DNA of 64,000 nucleotides. It comes from Lateolabrax maculatus (lineage: Eukaryota; Chordata; Actinopteri; Acropomatiformes; Lateolabracidae). Of the stretch, positions 19,313 to 34,000 are shown in pieces. Both the position numbers and the translations under genes were made by a program. Location: contig CM062206.1 in assembly GCA_031216445.1 (NCBI GenBank), forward strand, positions 27,865,501 to 27,929,500, written 5' to 3'. The stretch's first letter is position 1. Each line of letters opens with the position of its first letter. The notes under the pieces are model-generated. The model saw only the letters and a program-made list of their open reading frames with translations, was not told where the DNA came from and did not search any database.

Positions 19313-22300
19313 ATTTTTCAAGAAGACAAAAAACTTCCTATGCAGTGGTTGTGTAAGTACTGCACATTTTGTGCTGAAAAGAGGTGCTTCTTACTTAAGC
19401 ATTACCGCTTAAAACACGGGTGCCACACTCGAATATCACCACTACCGTGCCTTTATAAGGAGTGCCTGTGCACATTTAAATCTTTCAATGCACTCAAAGT
19501 CCACTTATCAACATGGCACACTCAAAAGGACCTGGGGAACGTGGGTGAAACTGCTTTCCATTGTCAGCTGTGTGACTTTGTGGAGCCTTGCACTGGAGCT
19601 GACTTTTTTACCCATTTACGAAGACATTTGAAGCTGAAGCAAAAGGTTTCCTGTCCATATCAAGGCTGTAGCTTTCAGAGCAATGTTTATTCAACCTTTA
19701 ATGCACATAAAAGCAAAGAACATCAAGACCACAATAAGATGGCATTCAAACCTGAAATTGTGTCACATAATGTACTTGAGGTACCTCCACCTAATATAAA
19801 TATTCAACCTGAGGATAGTGCCCCTGAAACTGATCAGGTTGAGTTTGAGGTTACTGAGCTCAATGAAGATGTGGGAGACTTGGAGAGTCAGTTGGAACAT
19901 AATGTAGCTGCTGTTTTTCTGAAAATGTCATCGATTCTTAACATCTCTGAAAATGCCCTGCAAGAAGTTATAGAGCAGATCAACCAAATTTATGTGCTTT
20001 CACAGCCATTGTTACATACCTCGGTTGGAAAAATACTAAATCAACATTGTGGAGATGTTGAGGACTCTTAAGTGAGTGAGATAGCTAAAGTATTTACTGA
20101 GAATAATGTATTCCTGAAATTCACTTCTACTAGGGGGTCATTGTCAACCACTAGCAAGCGAACATCATACATTTGAAAAGAATTCTCAGTGGTGACGCCT
20201 ATTGAGTTTGTCCTAAAAAATGACAGGCAGACAGTTGTGTATATCCCCATACTAAAAATGCTGCAGACATTACTAAACAATGGAGAAATTTTAGATAAGG
20301 CCATGTCATCTGAGACAAATTTGTCACAAGGATACAGATCTCACAGGGATGGTTACCGGTTTAAAGACAATTCTCTCTTGACAGAGGAAGAATTCAGGAT
20401 TGCTCTTTTCTTGTACATAGATGATTTTGAGGTGGCTAAGCCCTTGGGAACCTCCAGAAAGAAACACAAGCTGCCATCTACTGGGTACTTGGAAATCTAC
20501 ACCCTAAATATCGCTCCTCTCTTCATTCCATTCAGCTTGCTCTACTCATCATCGCTGAAGATGATATCAGGAAGTTGACTTTAAATGAGAGACCACAGTC
20601 TATTGAAGAATTAAAAGTGCAACTGGTAGATAAACTGTCACTGCAGTGTGACTTTAAACTGCAGTATGAAGATCAAGACTTCCATAATGCCCTCTGCAAT
20701 TTGACTGAAATAACTGATTTACCTGAAAGAGCTACGCTCAAAATCATCCCTCTTGTGACTCTCCATTTAACCGCATTGTCATCACCCACCACAACATCAG
20801 ACACTGAGTGCAGCACAGCAGACACTGAGATCCTGTCGACAGGAAGAGCATCACCATCGCTAAGACAACAGTGGCCAGATTTCTTTGACATACCCAATTT
20901 CTCAGTTGATGTTGACTATAGACTCAGACAGGCAGATCTTGCCTTTATGAAGGATGGAACACGTATGACTCTACCACGAGATATGAAGCATGACATACTA
21001 GAAAAGCTTGCTGAGACGATGTACAGTTTCAAGGCTTACCCTAAAGATGATGACTTCAGCAGTGTTGCAAAAGCACTAATTAGCAAACACCCCTGCCTCA
21101 CTGAGCCTGGACCACACAGATGGTATGGCTGGAAAAACAGCCTTAAATTATCGCACAAAGCTTCAAAAAGCTGGATGTGAGGATGTAGCAATCAATGGAG
21201 GCAAAAGAAGTAAAGGCAACTCAGAAGGAGAATCCTCAAGCAAGAATATCAAACGGCCAAAAAGAGGTGAAGCAAACTACCTACCTAACTTACCTGAAGG
21301 ACATGATGAAACAAGCCTTGAAAATGCCAGAAAGGTTCTCGTGGAAGAAATGAAGAAGAAACAACCCAATGGCACTCTCATCTCACAAATGATGGACCAA
21401 TCATTCCCACTACGCAGACAAGAAATTGTAGAAAAGGAACCTGCTGTACAGAACATTGTTGAACGATGGCCAGCACTCTTCACAGACAGGTAAACTATTT
21501 TTGTTCTCAACCAATAAAATAATGCCTATCAAAAAGAAATTCAAGGTGTGTGGCTAGAAATCCAAACACACTTGTTGGAATGTTAACACTTCTGCCATCT
21601 CTCCATCCCTACCCACCCCTCTCTCTACTTTTCAGGTGTTTGCTGAGTTCAACAGAATCGCAAGTAAGAATCTTGAGGGAGACTTCTTTGAGGCTCTGGA
21701 CCAGTATACCCCACGTTTCATTGAACTTTTCAAAACAAGAAGGGGAACTGTTGGCCAGAAGCTCAGTGAGCTGATGCAGCACATGAGCTGGATGGTAAGT
21801 AGGTTAATTTTGCTTTTGATCTGTGTGATAGTTCATCAATCAAGTTCTAAATGAGATGATCCAGCCCAACCTATTCTATTTCCTGTCTGACTTGTGCTTG
21901 TGCCTTGCAAATTACTCTGTTAACTGGTCTTTTCTCTCTCTGTGTATCATTAGACACCAGACGTGACAGTACTTCGCTCTGTTGTCCTCAAAGGCATTCC
22001 TATTTTACTTGGTGACGACTCCAGTGAATTCTTCAAGACATGCTCTGTAAGTACTTGCACATAAGAAAAAGTTTGGTCTGCATTAAAATAGAACTATATC
22101 TGTGCTGACATAGAAGATGTAATTTTATCTGCACAATATACAATATACATTTTGTACAGTGATTGATGTATTTTGTATGGCAATTCCTCCACAGCTAATC
22201 TGAGAGGTATTTAAACAGCCAGTAAATAAAAATGAAATTTGCCACATAAACGTTGTACACATTAATTAATTGTAAATCTAAGGAGCAGGAGTCCAGGCTG

Positions 22301-22838
22301 AAAAGTCAGTGTCACTGTTTAAGAATATATGGACCTTGTGGACCATAGCTTTAGTTTAATCATACCACATTTATTTTGTTGGTTATATTGTAACAATCCA
22401 GTGTGAACACATATTTAAAACCATATTCCCTAGCAAATGCTTTCAACATTAAAAATGAATGTTTAGAAGAGCATAAATTGCCATGCTGAAGAATGTGTGT
22501 GTGTGTCTTTGTAGGGTACAGCGAGAGACGAGGCCCTAGAATGCACTGTCGGTGTGCTGACAGTTGTCAGTGAAGATAATCCTCATGAGGGTCCAAGTTC
22601 AGTAGACCTCCAGCCCATCTCCACTGCCATCATTCTGGAGGGAGGTATCATCATGGATCATATAAAAAAACTTGCCTCAGGCAGTTTGTCTGTTATTTGG
22701 GCTTACATATGCTTTGCATTTGGATTACCCAAAATGCATGGCAAATACACTCAACTTCATTCAGACTGTGATGCTTGGACTGGGAAAGAAAACCTCCCAC
22801 CAAAACTGTTAACTTTGAAGAACAGTCTACTGGGTTAG
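19313..22838 (+). pseudogene. Element pseudogene (unit 3)
   Basis: Carries the shared breaks plus two missense changes in the remnant frames: Tyr to Cys in LSLQYDF (20648) and Pro to Ser in KGNPEGE (21221). Both are shared only with unit 4. Confidence 0.75.
19340..20071 (+). CDS. Four-finger C2H2 N-terminal ORF (unit 3)
   Basis: Identical protein to unit 1. The unit has no promoter or 5' exons of its own; only 120 bp of intron precede the acceptor, next to integrase sequence. Transcription would need read-through from a long unit upstream or a cryptic start. Confidence 0.5.
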   Translation: MQWLCKYCTFCAEKRCFLLKHYRLKHGCHTRISPLPCLYKECLCTFKSFNALKVHLSTWHTQKDLGNVGETAFHCQLCDFVEPCTGADFFTHLRRHLKLKQKVSCPYQGCSFQSNVYSTFNAHKSKEHQDHNKMAFKPEIVSHNVLEVPPPNINIQPEDSAPETDQVEFEVTELNEDVGDLESQLEHNVAAVFLKMSSILNISENALQEVIEQINQIYVLSQPLLHTSVGKILNQHCGDVEDS

Positions 22839-24189
22839 ACCAGTAAAGAGCCATCAGCTGTCAGATAGCACTTTGTAAATTATGCAGCAGTTAATGTTCT
22901 CCTGTTATCAGAGAAAGTTTTATGCTTTCATGCAACTGAGCTGGCTTGTTTATGATCTCAAAAAAAAAAAAAATTCTATTAAAGTGTACCATGTTATGCT
23001 AGTATGCTAATGGTGGAAATAGCGCCACCTTGTGTTGCAAAGAGTTGTTAGATAATGTTGTCAGAAAGGAACCTAGCAAGGTTGACCTGTTTACATTTGT
23101 GTTTTGGGAAAACTTTTAATTATAGTAGTTATAATGTAGTACAAATACAAAACCCAAGGAGTGATGTTTTTCTGTGTTGGTTTAAACCTTGGACTGATGC
23201 TCGCTTTGGGACACAAAAGCATTTGTTGTACTTTCAGTTTTGATCAGAAATGCAATGATTTTGCATGCACTGAAGTCCTGTAATTATCAGGTGTTTACCT
23301 GTTTAATATTGTGAGACTGTTACATGCATAGAATTAGCTCACAAAAATGTGGTTTTATTTTTGCCATGTCCATGTCATGTTCTACAGTCAAATCAAACCA
23401 CAAGTTTGTTGTTTAGCTGCTGTTTTGTACTTGAATGTACAAGAAAGTGATACTTGGGAACAGAACACTTGAGGCTGAATAATAGATTTAATGCATATTG
23501 TTATTACAATAGCCTAACAGACATAGATCACACTATGAGCAATTTTGCAACTAGCTTTAAAATACATTAAATATGACAAGAGGATAGAGAACAGTAATTT
23601 TACTGTTTATTGTAAGGTTATTACATGAGTGATAAAACACACATTTTATATTGGAGAATTGGAATCAAAAGTAACAATATCGAACATTTATTGTTCAGTC
23701 TAGATCTGTCAGTGATGCAATTATTTTTTTAATAAATGTTGTAATGCAGCTGAACAAACCCAGTGAGTGTTCTTTTAAAGTATATGTTTGTGGTGTTTTT
23801 CCCTTTATTAGGTAATAACAGCTAAAATAGATAAGAAATGGGAGAAGGACAAGGACCCATTCAAGGAAATTGGTTTGTTTAATTTAACTGAACTGAAATG
23901 AACTGAAAAAAAATGAGTGAGTAGTAAGTAGTAGGTATCATAATTCTAAGTGGGGTTAAATTTGTATCAAGCAGTCCACACAAAATGAAAAAAATAAGTT
24001 AACACTAAGCATGGCTATTAAGTTACATGAACTTTTTTTTTTTTTTTTTAGTTGTACTACTTGATTTGGTACTGCACGCTTAAAATAAACAAGCTTTTCT
24101 AACTCACTATTCTTAAGATTACTTTGCTTAATTTGCAACGAGTTTGCATACTTTTTTTAAGTAAGGTCAACTAATTAGATTTTACAGTG

Positions 24190-25062
24190 AGTATACGTAC
24201 ACACGTCTCCCGCAGAGCTATGTTGAAAGTCCCTCAATATTCAGTCGAGTATTGGCTAATGACCTGCAACACCTAGACGTGTCCAGTACAGTACTACAAT
24301 ATGTAGATGATCTCTTGATATGTAGCACCTCCAAAGCTCAATGTGCACAAGACTCAGTCTCAGCCCTGATGGCTTTAGAAAAGGGGGCTCACAAGGTGAG
24401 TAAAAATAAATTACAGTTTTGCCAGACACAGGTTGAATACTTAGGTAGACAACTCTGTGGCACTAAATGAGCTATAGTGCCCTCACAAATTGAGGCAGTA
24501 TCGAAAGCTCCCAAACCACAAACGGTGAGACACATGTCGTCATTTCTGCCATCTCAGCTTTACTAGAAGCCATACACCATCCAAAAGTGTTAGCCATCAT
24601 TAAATGCGTAGCTCATCAAAAAACGAATTCCCTGATAGCTAAAGGCAACAACTTAGCAGATGAAGCCGCAAAACGCATAGCTACACCCACCTGTATAGGA
24701 CCACTGCTAGTAGCTGGAGATTGTGAACCACTGACAAACTTATATATATATGATATATATATATATATATATATATGAGCTATATATATGTGCTGCTATG
24801 TAATAGCAGCACAACATCAGGCAAGTCCATATGCACATTCTGTATGGGCAAAAAGGGGGGCAAGTATAATCACTGAAGAAGGTCCATCACATGGGCTATG
24901 GCGAAGTGCACATGGACATATTGTCCTCCCAACATCTTTGGTACAGGTTGCTACACGTAGTGCGCATGGTCAGGACCATTGCACAAGTGGGGAGGTGTTG
25001 AGACGCCTTCAAGCAGTCTGGTGGTCACCATTTTTCCGACCTGCGTTTGTAGCTGAGACAAT
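24190..25062 (+). mobile_element. ERV pol fragment (junction 4, short)
   Basis: Same layout and reading frames as junction 3, with which it is essentially identical. Confidence 0.8.
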
Positions 25063-25182
25063 TTTGCAAGGAAGGTTTTTTTCTGTTGCTCTGGTATTTC
25101 AAGTCTGATACTGCATGTTAGTGTTTTTGTTTTTTGTTTCTATTTTGCCGGGCTTGATGCTAAAATGATCTTTTCTTTTCAG

Positions 25183-28100
25183 ATTTTTCAAGAAGACAAA
25201 AAACTTCCTATGCAGTGGTTGTGTAAGTACTGCACATTTTGTGCTGAAAAGAGGTGCTTCTTACTTAAGCATTACCGCTTAAAACACGGGTGCCACACTC
25301 GAATATCACCACTACCGTGCCTTTATAAGGAGTGCCTGTGCACATTTAAATCTTTCAATGCACTCAAAGTCCACTTATCAACATGGCACACTCAAAAGGA
25401 CCTGGGGAACGTGGGTGAAACTGCTTTCCATTGTCAGCTGTGTGACTTTGTGGAGCCTTGCACTGGAGCTGACTTTTTTACCCATTTACGAAGACATTTG
25501 AAGCTGAAGCAAAAGGTTTCCTGTCCATATCAAGGCTGTAGCTTTCAGAGCAATGTTTATTCAACCTTTAATGCACATAAAAGCAAAGAACATCAAGACC
25601 ACAATAAGATGGCATTCAAACCTGAAATTGTGTCACATAATGTACTTGAGGTACCTCCACCTAATATAAATATTCAACCTGAGGATAGTGCCCCTGAAAC
25701 TGATCAGGTTGAGTTTGAGGTTACTGAGCTCAATGAAGATGTGGGAGACTTGGAGAGTCAGTTGGAACATAATGTAGCTGCTGTTTTTCTGAAAATGTCA
25801 TCGATTCTTAACATCTCTGAAAATGCCCTGCAAGAAGTTATAGAGCAGATCAACCAAATTTATGTGCTTTCACAGCCATTGTTACATACCTCGGTTGGAA
25901 AAATACTAAATCAACATTGTGGAGATGTTGAGGACTCTTAAGTGAGTGAGATAGCTAAAGTATTTACTGAGAATAATGTATTCCTGAAATTCACTTCTAC
26001 TAGGGGGTCATTGTCAACCACTAGCAAGCGAACATCATACATTTGAAAAGAATTCTCAGTGGTGACGCCTATTGAGTTTGTCCTAAAAAATGACAGGCAG
26101 ACAGTTGTGTATATCCCCATACTAAAAATGCTGCAGACATTACTAAACAATGGAGAAATTTTAGATAAGGCCATGTCATCTGAGACAAATTTGTCACAAG
26201 GATACAGATCTCACAGGGATGGTTACCGGTTTAAAGACAATTCTCTCTTGACAGAGGAAGAATTCAGGATTGCTCTTTTCTTGTACATAGATGATTTTGA
26301 GGTGGCTAAGCCCTTGGGAACCTCCAGAAAGAAACACAAGCTGCCATCTACTGGGTACTTGGAAATCTACACCCTAAATATCGCTCCTCTCTTCATTCCA
26401 TTCAGCTTGCTCTACTCATCATCGCTGAAGATGATATCAGGAAGTTGACTTTAAATGAGAGACCACAGTCTATTGAAGAATTAAAAGTGCAACTGGTAGA
26501 TAAACTGTCACTGCAGTGTGACTTTAAACTGCAGTATGAAGATCAAGACTTCCATAATGCCCTCTGCAATTTGACTGAAATAACTGATTTACCTGAAAGA
26601 GCTACGCTCAAAATCATCCCTCTTGTGACTCTCCATTTAACCGCATTGTCATCACCCACCACAACATCAGACACTGAGTGCAGCACAGCAGACACTGAGA
26701 TCCTGTCGACAGGAAGAGCATCACCATCGCTAAGACAACAGTGGCCAGATTTCTTTGACATACCCAATTTCTCAGTTGATGTTGACTATAGACTCAGACA
26801 GGCAGATCTTGCCTTTATGAAGGATGGAACACGTATGACTCTACCACGAGATATGAAGCATGACATACTAGAAAAGCTTGCTGAGACGATGTACAGTTTC
26901 AAGGCTTACCCTAAAGATGATGACTTCAGCAGTGTTGCAAAAGCACTAATTAGCAAACACCCCTGCCTCACTGAGCCTGGACCACACAGATGGTATGGCT
27001 GGAAAAACAGCCTTAAATTATCGCACAAAGCTTCAAAAAGCTGGATGTGAGGATGTAGCAATCAATGGAGGCAAAAGAAGTAAAGGCAACTCAGAAGGAG
27101 AATCCTCAAGCAAGAATATCAAACGGCCAAAAAGAGGTGAAGCAAACTACCTACCTAACTTACCTGAAGGACATGATGAAACAAGCCTTGAAAATGCCAG
27201 AAAGGTTCTCGTGGAAGAAATGAAGAAGAAACAACCCAATGGCACTCTCATCTCACAAATGATGGACCAATCATTCCCACTACGCAGACAAGAAATTGTA
27301 GAAAAGGAACCTGCTGTACAGAACATTGTTGAACGATGGCCAGCACTCTTCACAGACAGGTAAACTATTTTTGTTCTCAACCAATAAAATAATGCCTATC
27401 AAAAAGAAATTCAAGGTGTGTGGCTAGAAATCCAAACACACTTGTTGGAATGTTAACACTTCTGCCATCTCTCCATCCCTACCCACCCCTCTCTCTACTT
27501 TTCAGGTGTTTGCTGAGTTCAACAGAATCGCAAGTAAGAATCTTGAGGGAGACTTCTTTGAGGCTCTGGACCAGTATACCCCACGTTTCATTGAACTTTT
27601 CAAAACAAGAAGGGGAACTGTTGGCCAGAAGCTCAGTGAGCTGATGCAGCACATGAGCTGGATGGTAAGTAGGTTAATTTTGCTTTTGATCTGTGTGATA
27701 GTTCATCAATCAAGTTCTAAATGAGATGATCCAGCCCAACCTATTCTATTTCCTGTCTGACTTGTGCTTGTGCCTTGCAAATTACTCTGTTAACTGGTCT
27801 TTTCTCTCTCTGTGTATCATTAGACACCAGACGTGACAGTACTTCGCTCTGTTGTCCTCAAAGGCATTCCTATTTTACTTGGTGACGACTCCAGTGAATT
27901 CTTCAAGACATGCTCTGTAAGTACTTGCACATAAGAAAAAGTTTGGTCTGCATTAAAATAGAACTATATCTGTGCTGACATAGAAGATGTAATTTTATCT
28001 GCACAATATACAATATACATTTTGTACAGTGATTGATGTATTTTGTATGGCAATTCCTCCACAGCTAATCTGAGAGGTATTTAAACAGCCAGTAAATAAA

Positions 28101-28708
28101 AATGAAATTTGCCACATAAACGTTGTACACATTAATTAATTGTAAATCTAAGGAGCAGGAGTCCAGGCTGAAAAGTCAGTGTCACTGTTTAAGAATATAT
28201 GGACCTTGTGGACCATAGCTTTAGTTTAATCATACCACATTTATTTTGTTGGTTATATTGTAACAATCCAGTGTGAACACATATTTAAAACCATATTCCC
28301 TAGCAAATGCTTTCAACATTAAAAATGAATGTTTAGAAGAGCATAAATTGCCATGCTGAAGAATGTGTGTGTGTGTCTTTGTAGGGTACAGCGAGAGACG
28401 AGGCCCTAGAATGCACTGTCGGTGTGCTGACAGTTGTCAGTGAAGATAATCCTCATGAGGGTCCAAGTTCAGTAGACCTCCAGCCCATCTCCACTGCCAT
28501 CATTCTGGAGGGAGGTATCATCATGGATCATATAAAAAAACTTGCCTCAGGCAGTTTGTCTGTTATTTGGGCTTACATATGCTTTGCATTTGGATTACCC
28601 AAAATGCATGGCAAATACACTCAACTTCATTCAGACTGTGATGCTTGGACTGGGAAAGAAAACCTCCCACCAAAACTGTTAACTTTGAAGAACAGTCTAC
28701 TGGGTTAG
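25183..28708 (+). pseudogene. Element pseudogene (unit 4)
   Basis: Shares with unit 3 the substitutions at 26518 and 27091, so the two gene blocks are sister copies or were homogenised together. Confidence 0.75.
25210..25941 (+). CDS. Four-finger C2H2 N-terminal ORF (unit 4)
   Basis: Open from ATG to the shared TAA, with no change in any finger ligand relative to unit 1. Promoterless short unit. Confidence 0.5.
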   Translation: MQWLCKYCTFCAEKRCFLLKHYRLKHGCHTRISPLPCLYKECLCTFKSFNALKVHLSTWHTQKDLGNVGETAFHCQLCDFVEPCTGADFFTHLRRHLKLKQKVSCPYQGCSFQSNVYSTFNAHKSKEHQDHNKMAFKPEIVSHNVLEVPPPNINIQPEDSAPETDQVEFEVTELNEDVGDLESQLEHNVAAVFLKMSSILNISENALQEVIEQINQIYVLSQPLLHTSVGKILNQHCGDVEDS

Positions 28709-30060
28709 ACCAGTAAAGAGCCATCAGCTGTCAGATAGCACTTTGTAAATTATGCAGCAGTTAATGTTCTCCTGTTATCAGAGAAAGTTTTATGCTTTCA
28801 TGCAACTGAGCTGGCTTGTTTATGATCTCAAAAAAAAAAAAAATTCTATTAAAGTGTACCATGTTATGCTAGTATGCTAATGGTGGAAATAGCGCCACCT
28901 TGTGTTGCAAAGAGTTGTTAGATAATGTTGTCAGAAAGGAACCTAGCAAGGTTGACCTGTTTACATTTGTGTTTTGGGAAAACTTTTAATTATAGTAGTT
29001 ATAATGTAGTACAAATACAAAACCCAAGGAGTGATGTTTTTCTGTGTTGGTTTAAACCTTGGACTGATGCTCGCTTTGGGACACAAAAGCATTTGTTGTA
29101 CTTTCAGTTTTGATCAGAAATGCAATGATTTTGCATGCACTGAAGTCCTGTAATTATCAGGTGTTTACCTGTTTAATATTGTGAGACTGTTACATGCATA
29201 GAATTAGCTCACAAAAATGTGGTTTTATTTTTGCCATGTCCATGTCATGTTCTACAGTCAAATCAAACCACAAGTTTGTTGTTTAGCTGCTGTTTTGTAC
29301 TTGAATGTACAAGAAAGTGATACTTGGGAACAGAACACTTGAGGCTGAATAATAGATTTAATGCATATTGTTATTACAATAGCCTAACAGACATAGATCA
29401 CACTATGAGCAATTTTACAACTAGCTTTAAAATACATTAAATATGACAAGAGGATAGAGAACAGTCATTTTATTGTTTATTGTAAGGTTATTACATGAGT
29501 GATAAAACACACATTTTATATTGGAGAATTGGAATCAAAAGTAACAATATCGAACATTTATTGTTCAGTCTAGATCTGTCAGTGATGCAATTATTTTTTT
29601 AATAAATGTTGTAATGCAGCTGAACAAACCCAGTGAGTGTTCTTTTAAAGTATATGTTTGTGGTGTTTTTCCCTTTATTAGGTAATAACAGCTAAAATAG
29701 ATAAGAAATGGGAGAAGGACAAGGACCCATTCAAGGAAATTGGTTTGTTTAATTTAACTGAACTGAAATGAACTGAAAAAAAATGAGTGAGTAGTAAGTA
29801 GTAGGTATCATAATTCTAAGTGGGGTTAAATTTGTATCAAGCAGTCCACACAAAATGAAAAAATTAAGTTAACACTAAGCATGGCTATTAAGTTACATGA
29901 ACTTTTTTTTTTTTTTTTTTAGTTGTACTACTTGATTTGGTACTGCACACTTAAAATAAACAAGCTTTTCTAACTCACTATTTTTAAGATTACTTTGCTT
30001 AATTTGCAACGAGTTTGCATACTTTTTTTAAGTAAGGTCAACTAATTAGATTTTACAGTG

Positions 30061-30929
30061 AGTATACGTACACACGTCTCCCGCAGAGCTATGTTGAAAG
30101 TCCCTCAATATTCAGTCGAGTATTGGCTAATGACCTGCAACACCTAGACGTGTCCAGTACAGTACTACAATATGTAGATGATCTCTTGATATGTAGCACC
30201 TCCAAAGCTCAATGTGCACAAGACTCAGTCTCAGCCCTGATGGCTTTAGAAAAGGGGGCTCACAAGGTGAGTAAAAATAAATTACAGTTTTGCCAGACAC
30301 AGGTTGAATACTTAGGTAGACAACTCTGTGGCACTAAATGAGCTATAGTGCCCTCACAAATTGAGGCAGTATCGAAAGCTCCCAAACCACAAACGGTGAG
30401 ACACATGTCGTCATTTCTGCCATCTCAGCTTTACTAGAAGCCATACACCATCCAAAAGTGTTAGCCATTATTAAATGCGTAGCTCATCAAAAAACGAATT
30501 CCCTGATAGCTAAAGGCAACAACTTAGCAGATGAAGCCGCAAAACGCATAGCTACACCCACCTGTATAGGACCACTGCTAGTAGCTGGAGATTGTGAACC
30601 ACTGACAAACTTATATATATATGATATATATATATATATATATGAGCTATATATATGTGCTGCTATATAATAGCAGCACAACATCAGGCAAGTCCATATG
30701 CACATTCTGTATGGGCAAAAAGGGGGGCAAGTATAATCACTGAAGAAGGTCCATCACATGGGCTATGGCGAAGTGCACATGGACATATTGTCCTCCCAAC
30801 ATCTTTGGTACAGGTTGCTACACGTAGTGCGCATGGTCAGGACCATTGCACAAGTGGGGAGGTGTTGAGACGCCTTCAAGCAGTCTGGTGGTCACCATTT
30901 TTCCGACCTGCGTTTGTAGCTGAGACAAT
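30061..30929 (+). mobile_element. ERV pol fragment (junction 5, short)
   Basis: Shares gctatataatagc (near 30662) with the second long unit instead of the usual gctatgtaatagc. It also has a private ccattatta (near 30469). Confidence 0.8.
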
Positions 30930-31049
30930 TTTGCAAGGAAGGTTTTTTTCTGTTGCTCTGGTATTTCAAGTCTGATACTGCATGTTAGTGTTTTTGTTTT
31001 TTGTTTCTATTTTGCCGGGCTTGATGCTAAAATGATCTTTTCTTTTCAG

Positions 31050-34000
31050 ATTTTTCAAGAAGACAAAAAACTTCCTATGCAGTGGTTGTGTAAGTACTGC
31101 ACATTTTGTGCTGAAAAGAGGTGCTTCTTACTTAAGCATTACCGCTTAAAACACGGGTGCCACACTCGAATATCACCACTACCGTGCCTTTATAAGGAGT
31201 GCCTGTGCACATTTAAATCTTTCAATGCACTCAAAGTCCACTTATCAACATGGCACACTCAAAAGGACCTGGGGAACGTGGGTGAAACTGCTTTCCATTG
31301 TCAGCTGTGTGACTTTGTGGAGCCTTGCACTGGAGCTGACTTTTTTACCCATTTACGAAGACATTTGAAGCTGAAGCAAAAGGTTTCCTGTCCATATCAA
31401 GGCTGTAGCTTTCAGAGCAATGTTTATTCAACCTTTAATGCACATAAAAGCAAAGAACATCAAGACCACAATAAGATGGCATTCAAACCTGAAATTGTGT
31501 CACATAATGTACTTGAGGTACCTCCACCTAATATAAATATTCAACCTGAGGATAGTGCCCCTGAAACTGATCAGGTTGAGTTTGAGGTTACTGAGCTCAA
31601 TGAAGATGTGGGAGACTTGGAGAGTCAGTTGGAACATAATGTAGCTGCTGTTTTTCTGAAAATGTCATCGATTCTTAACATCTCTGAAAATGCCCTGCAA
31701 GAAGTTATAGAGCAGATCAACCAAATTTATGTGCTTTCACAGCCATTGTTACATACCTCGGTTGGAAAAATACTAAATCAACATTGTGGAGATGTTGAGG
31801 ACTCTTAAGTGAGTGAGATAGCTAAAGTATTTACTGAGAATAATGTATTCCTGAAATTCACTTCTACTAGGGGGTCATTGTCAACCACTAGCAAGCGAAC
31901 ATCATACATTTGAAAAGAATTCTCAGTGGTGACGCCTATTGAGTTTGTCCTAAAAAATGACAGGCAGACAGTTGTGTATATCCCCATACTAAAAATGCTG
32001 CAGACATTACTAAACAATGGAGAAATTTTAGATAAGGCCATGTCATCTGAGACAAATTTGTCACAAGGATACAGATCTCACAGGGATGGTTACCGGTTTA
32101 AAGACAATTCTCTCTTGACAGAGGAAGAATTCAGGATTGCTCTTTTCTTGTACATAGATGATTTTGAGGTGGCTAAGCCCTTGGGAACCTCCAGAAAGAA
32201 ACACAAGCTGCCATCTACTGGGTACTTGGAAATCTACACCCTAAATATCGCTCCTCTCTTCATTCCATTCAGCTTGCTCTACTCATCATCGCTGAAGATG
32301 ATATCAGGAAGTTGACTTTAAATGAGAGACCACAGTCTATTGAAGAATTAAAAGTGCAACTGGTAGATAAACTGTCACTGCAGTATGACTTTAAACTGCA
32401 GTATGAAGATCAAGACTTCCATAATGCCCTCTGCAATTTGACTGAAATAACTGATTTACCTGAAAGAGCTACGCTCAAAATCATCCCTCTTGTGACTCTC
32501 CATTTAACCGCATTGTCATCACCCACCACAACATCAGACACTGAGTGCAGCACAGCAGACACTGAGATCCTGTCGACAGGAAGAGCATCACCATCGCTAA
32601 GACAACAGTGGCCAGATTTCTTTGACATACCCAATTTCTCAGTTGATGTTGACTATAGACTCAGACAGGCAGATCTTGCCTTTATGAAGGATGGAACACG
32701 TATGACTCTACCACGAGATATGAAGCATGACATACTAGAAAAGCTTGCTGAGACGATGTACAGTTTCAAGGCTTACCCTAAAGATGATGACTTCAGCAGT
32801 GTTGCAAAAGCACTAATTAGCAAACACCCCTGCCTCACTGAGCCTGGACCACACAGATGGTATGGCTGGAAAAACAGCCTTAAATTATCGCACAAAGCTT
32901 CAAAAAGCTGGATGTGAGGATGTAGCAATCAATGGAGGCAAAAGAAGTAAAGGCAACCCAGAAGGAGAATCCTCAAGCAAGAATATCAAACGGCCAAAAA
33001 GAGGTGAAGCAAACTACCTACCTAACTTACCTGAAGGACATGATGAAACAAGCCTTGAAAATGCCAGAAAGGTTCTCGTGGAAGAAATGAAGAAGAAACA
33101 ACCCAATGGCACTCTCATCTCACAAATGATGGACCAATCATTCCCACTACGCAGACAAGAAATTGTAGAAAAGGAACCTGCTGTACAGAACATTGTTGAA
33201 CGATGGCCAGCACTCTTCACAGACAGGTAAACTATTTTTGTTCTCAACCAATAAAATAATGCCTATCAAAAAGAAATTCAAGGTGTGTGGCTAGAAATCC
33301 AAACACACTTGTTGGAATGTTAACACTTCTGCCATCTCTCCATCCCTACCCACCCCTCTCTCTACTTTTCAGGTGTTTGCTGAGTTCAACAGAATCGCAA
33401 GTAAGAATCTTGAGGGAGACTTCTTTGAGGCTCTGGACCAGTATACCCCACGTTTCATTGAACTTTTCAAAACAAGAAGGGGAACTGTTGGCCAGAAGCT
33501 CAGTGAGCTGATGCAGCACATGAGCTGGATGGTAAGTAGGTTAATTTTGCTTTTGATCTGTGTGATAGTTCATCAATCAAGTTCTAAATGAGATGATCCA
33601 GCCCAACCTATTCTATTTCCTGTCTGACTTGTGCTTGTGCCTTGCAAATTACTCTGTTAACTGGTCTTTTCTCTCTCTGTGTATCATTAGACACCAGACG
33701 TGACAGTACTTCGCTCTGTTGTCCTCAAAGGCATTCCTATTTTACTTGGTGAGGACTCCAGTGAATTCTTCAAGACATGCTCTGTAAGTACTTGCACATA
33801 AGAAAAAGTTAGGTCTGCATTAAAATAGAACTATATCTGTGCTGACATAGAAGATGTAATTTTATCTGCACAATATACAATATACATTTTGTACAGTGAT
33901 TGATGTATTTTGTATGGCAATTCCTCCACAGCTAATCTGAGAGGTATTTAAACAGCCAGTAAATAAAAATGAAATTTGCCACATAAACGTTGTACACATT

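Larger units (their letters stand above)
19193..24189 (+). mobile_element. 5'-truncated CACTA-like element (unit 3)
   Basis: Deletion-junction start, right terminus at 24181-24189. The tail shares gcaactagc (near 23547) and ttactg (near 23601) variants with units 2, 4, 6, 7 and 8 in whole or part, and its T-tract is longer than in unit 1. Confidence 0.8.
25063..30060 (+). mobile_element. 5'-truncated CACTA-like element (unit 4)
   Basis: Gene-block variants match unit 3. Its 3' tail instead carries the unit-1 type (acaactagc near 29417, tcattttattg near 29465), so the tail and gene block have different nearest relatives, as expected after conversion or crossover inside the unit. Confidence 0.8.
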
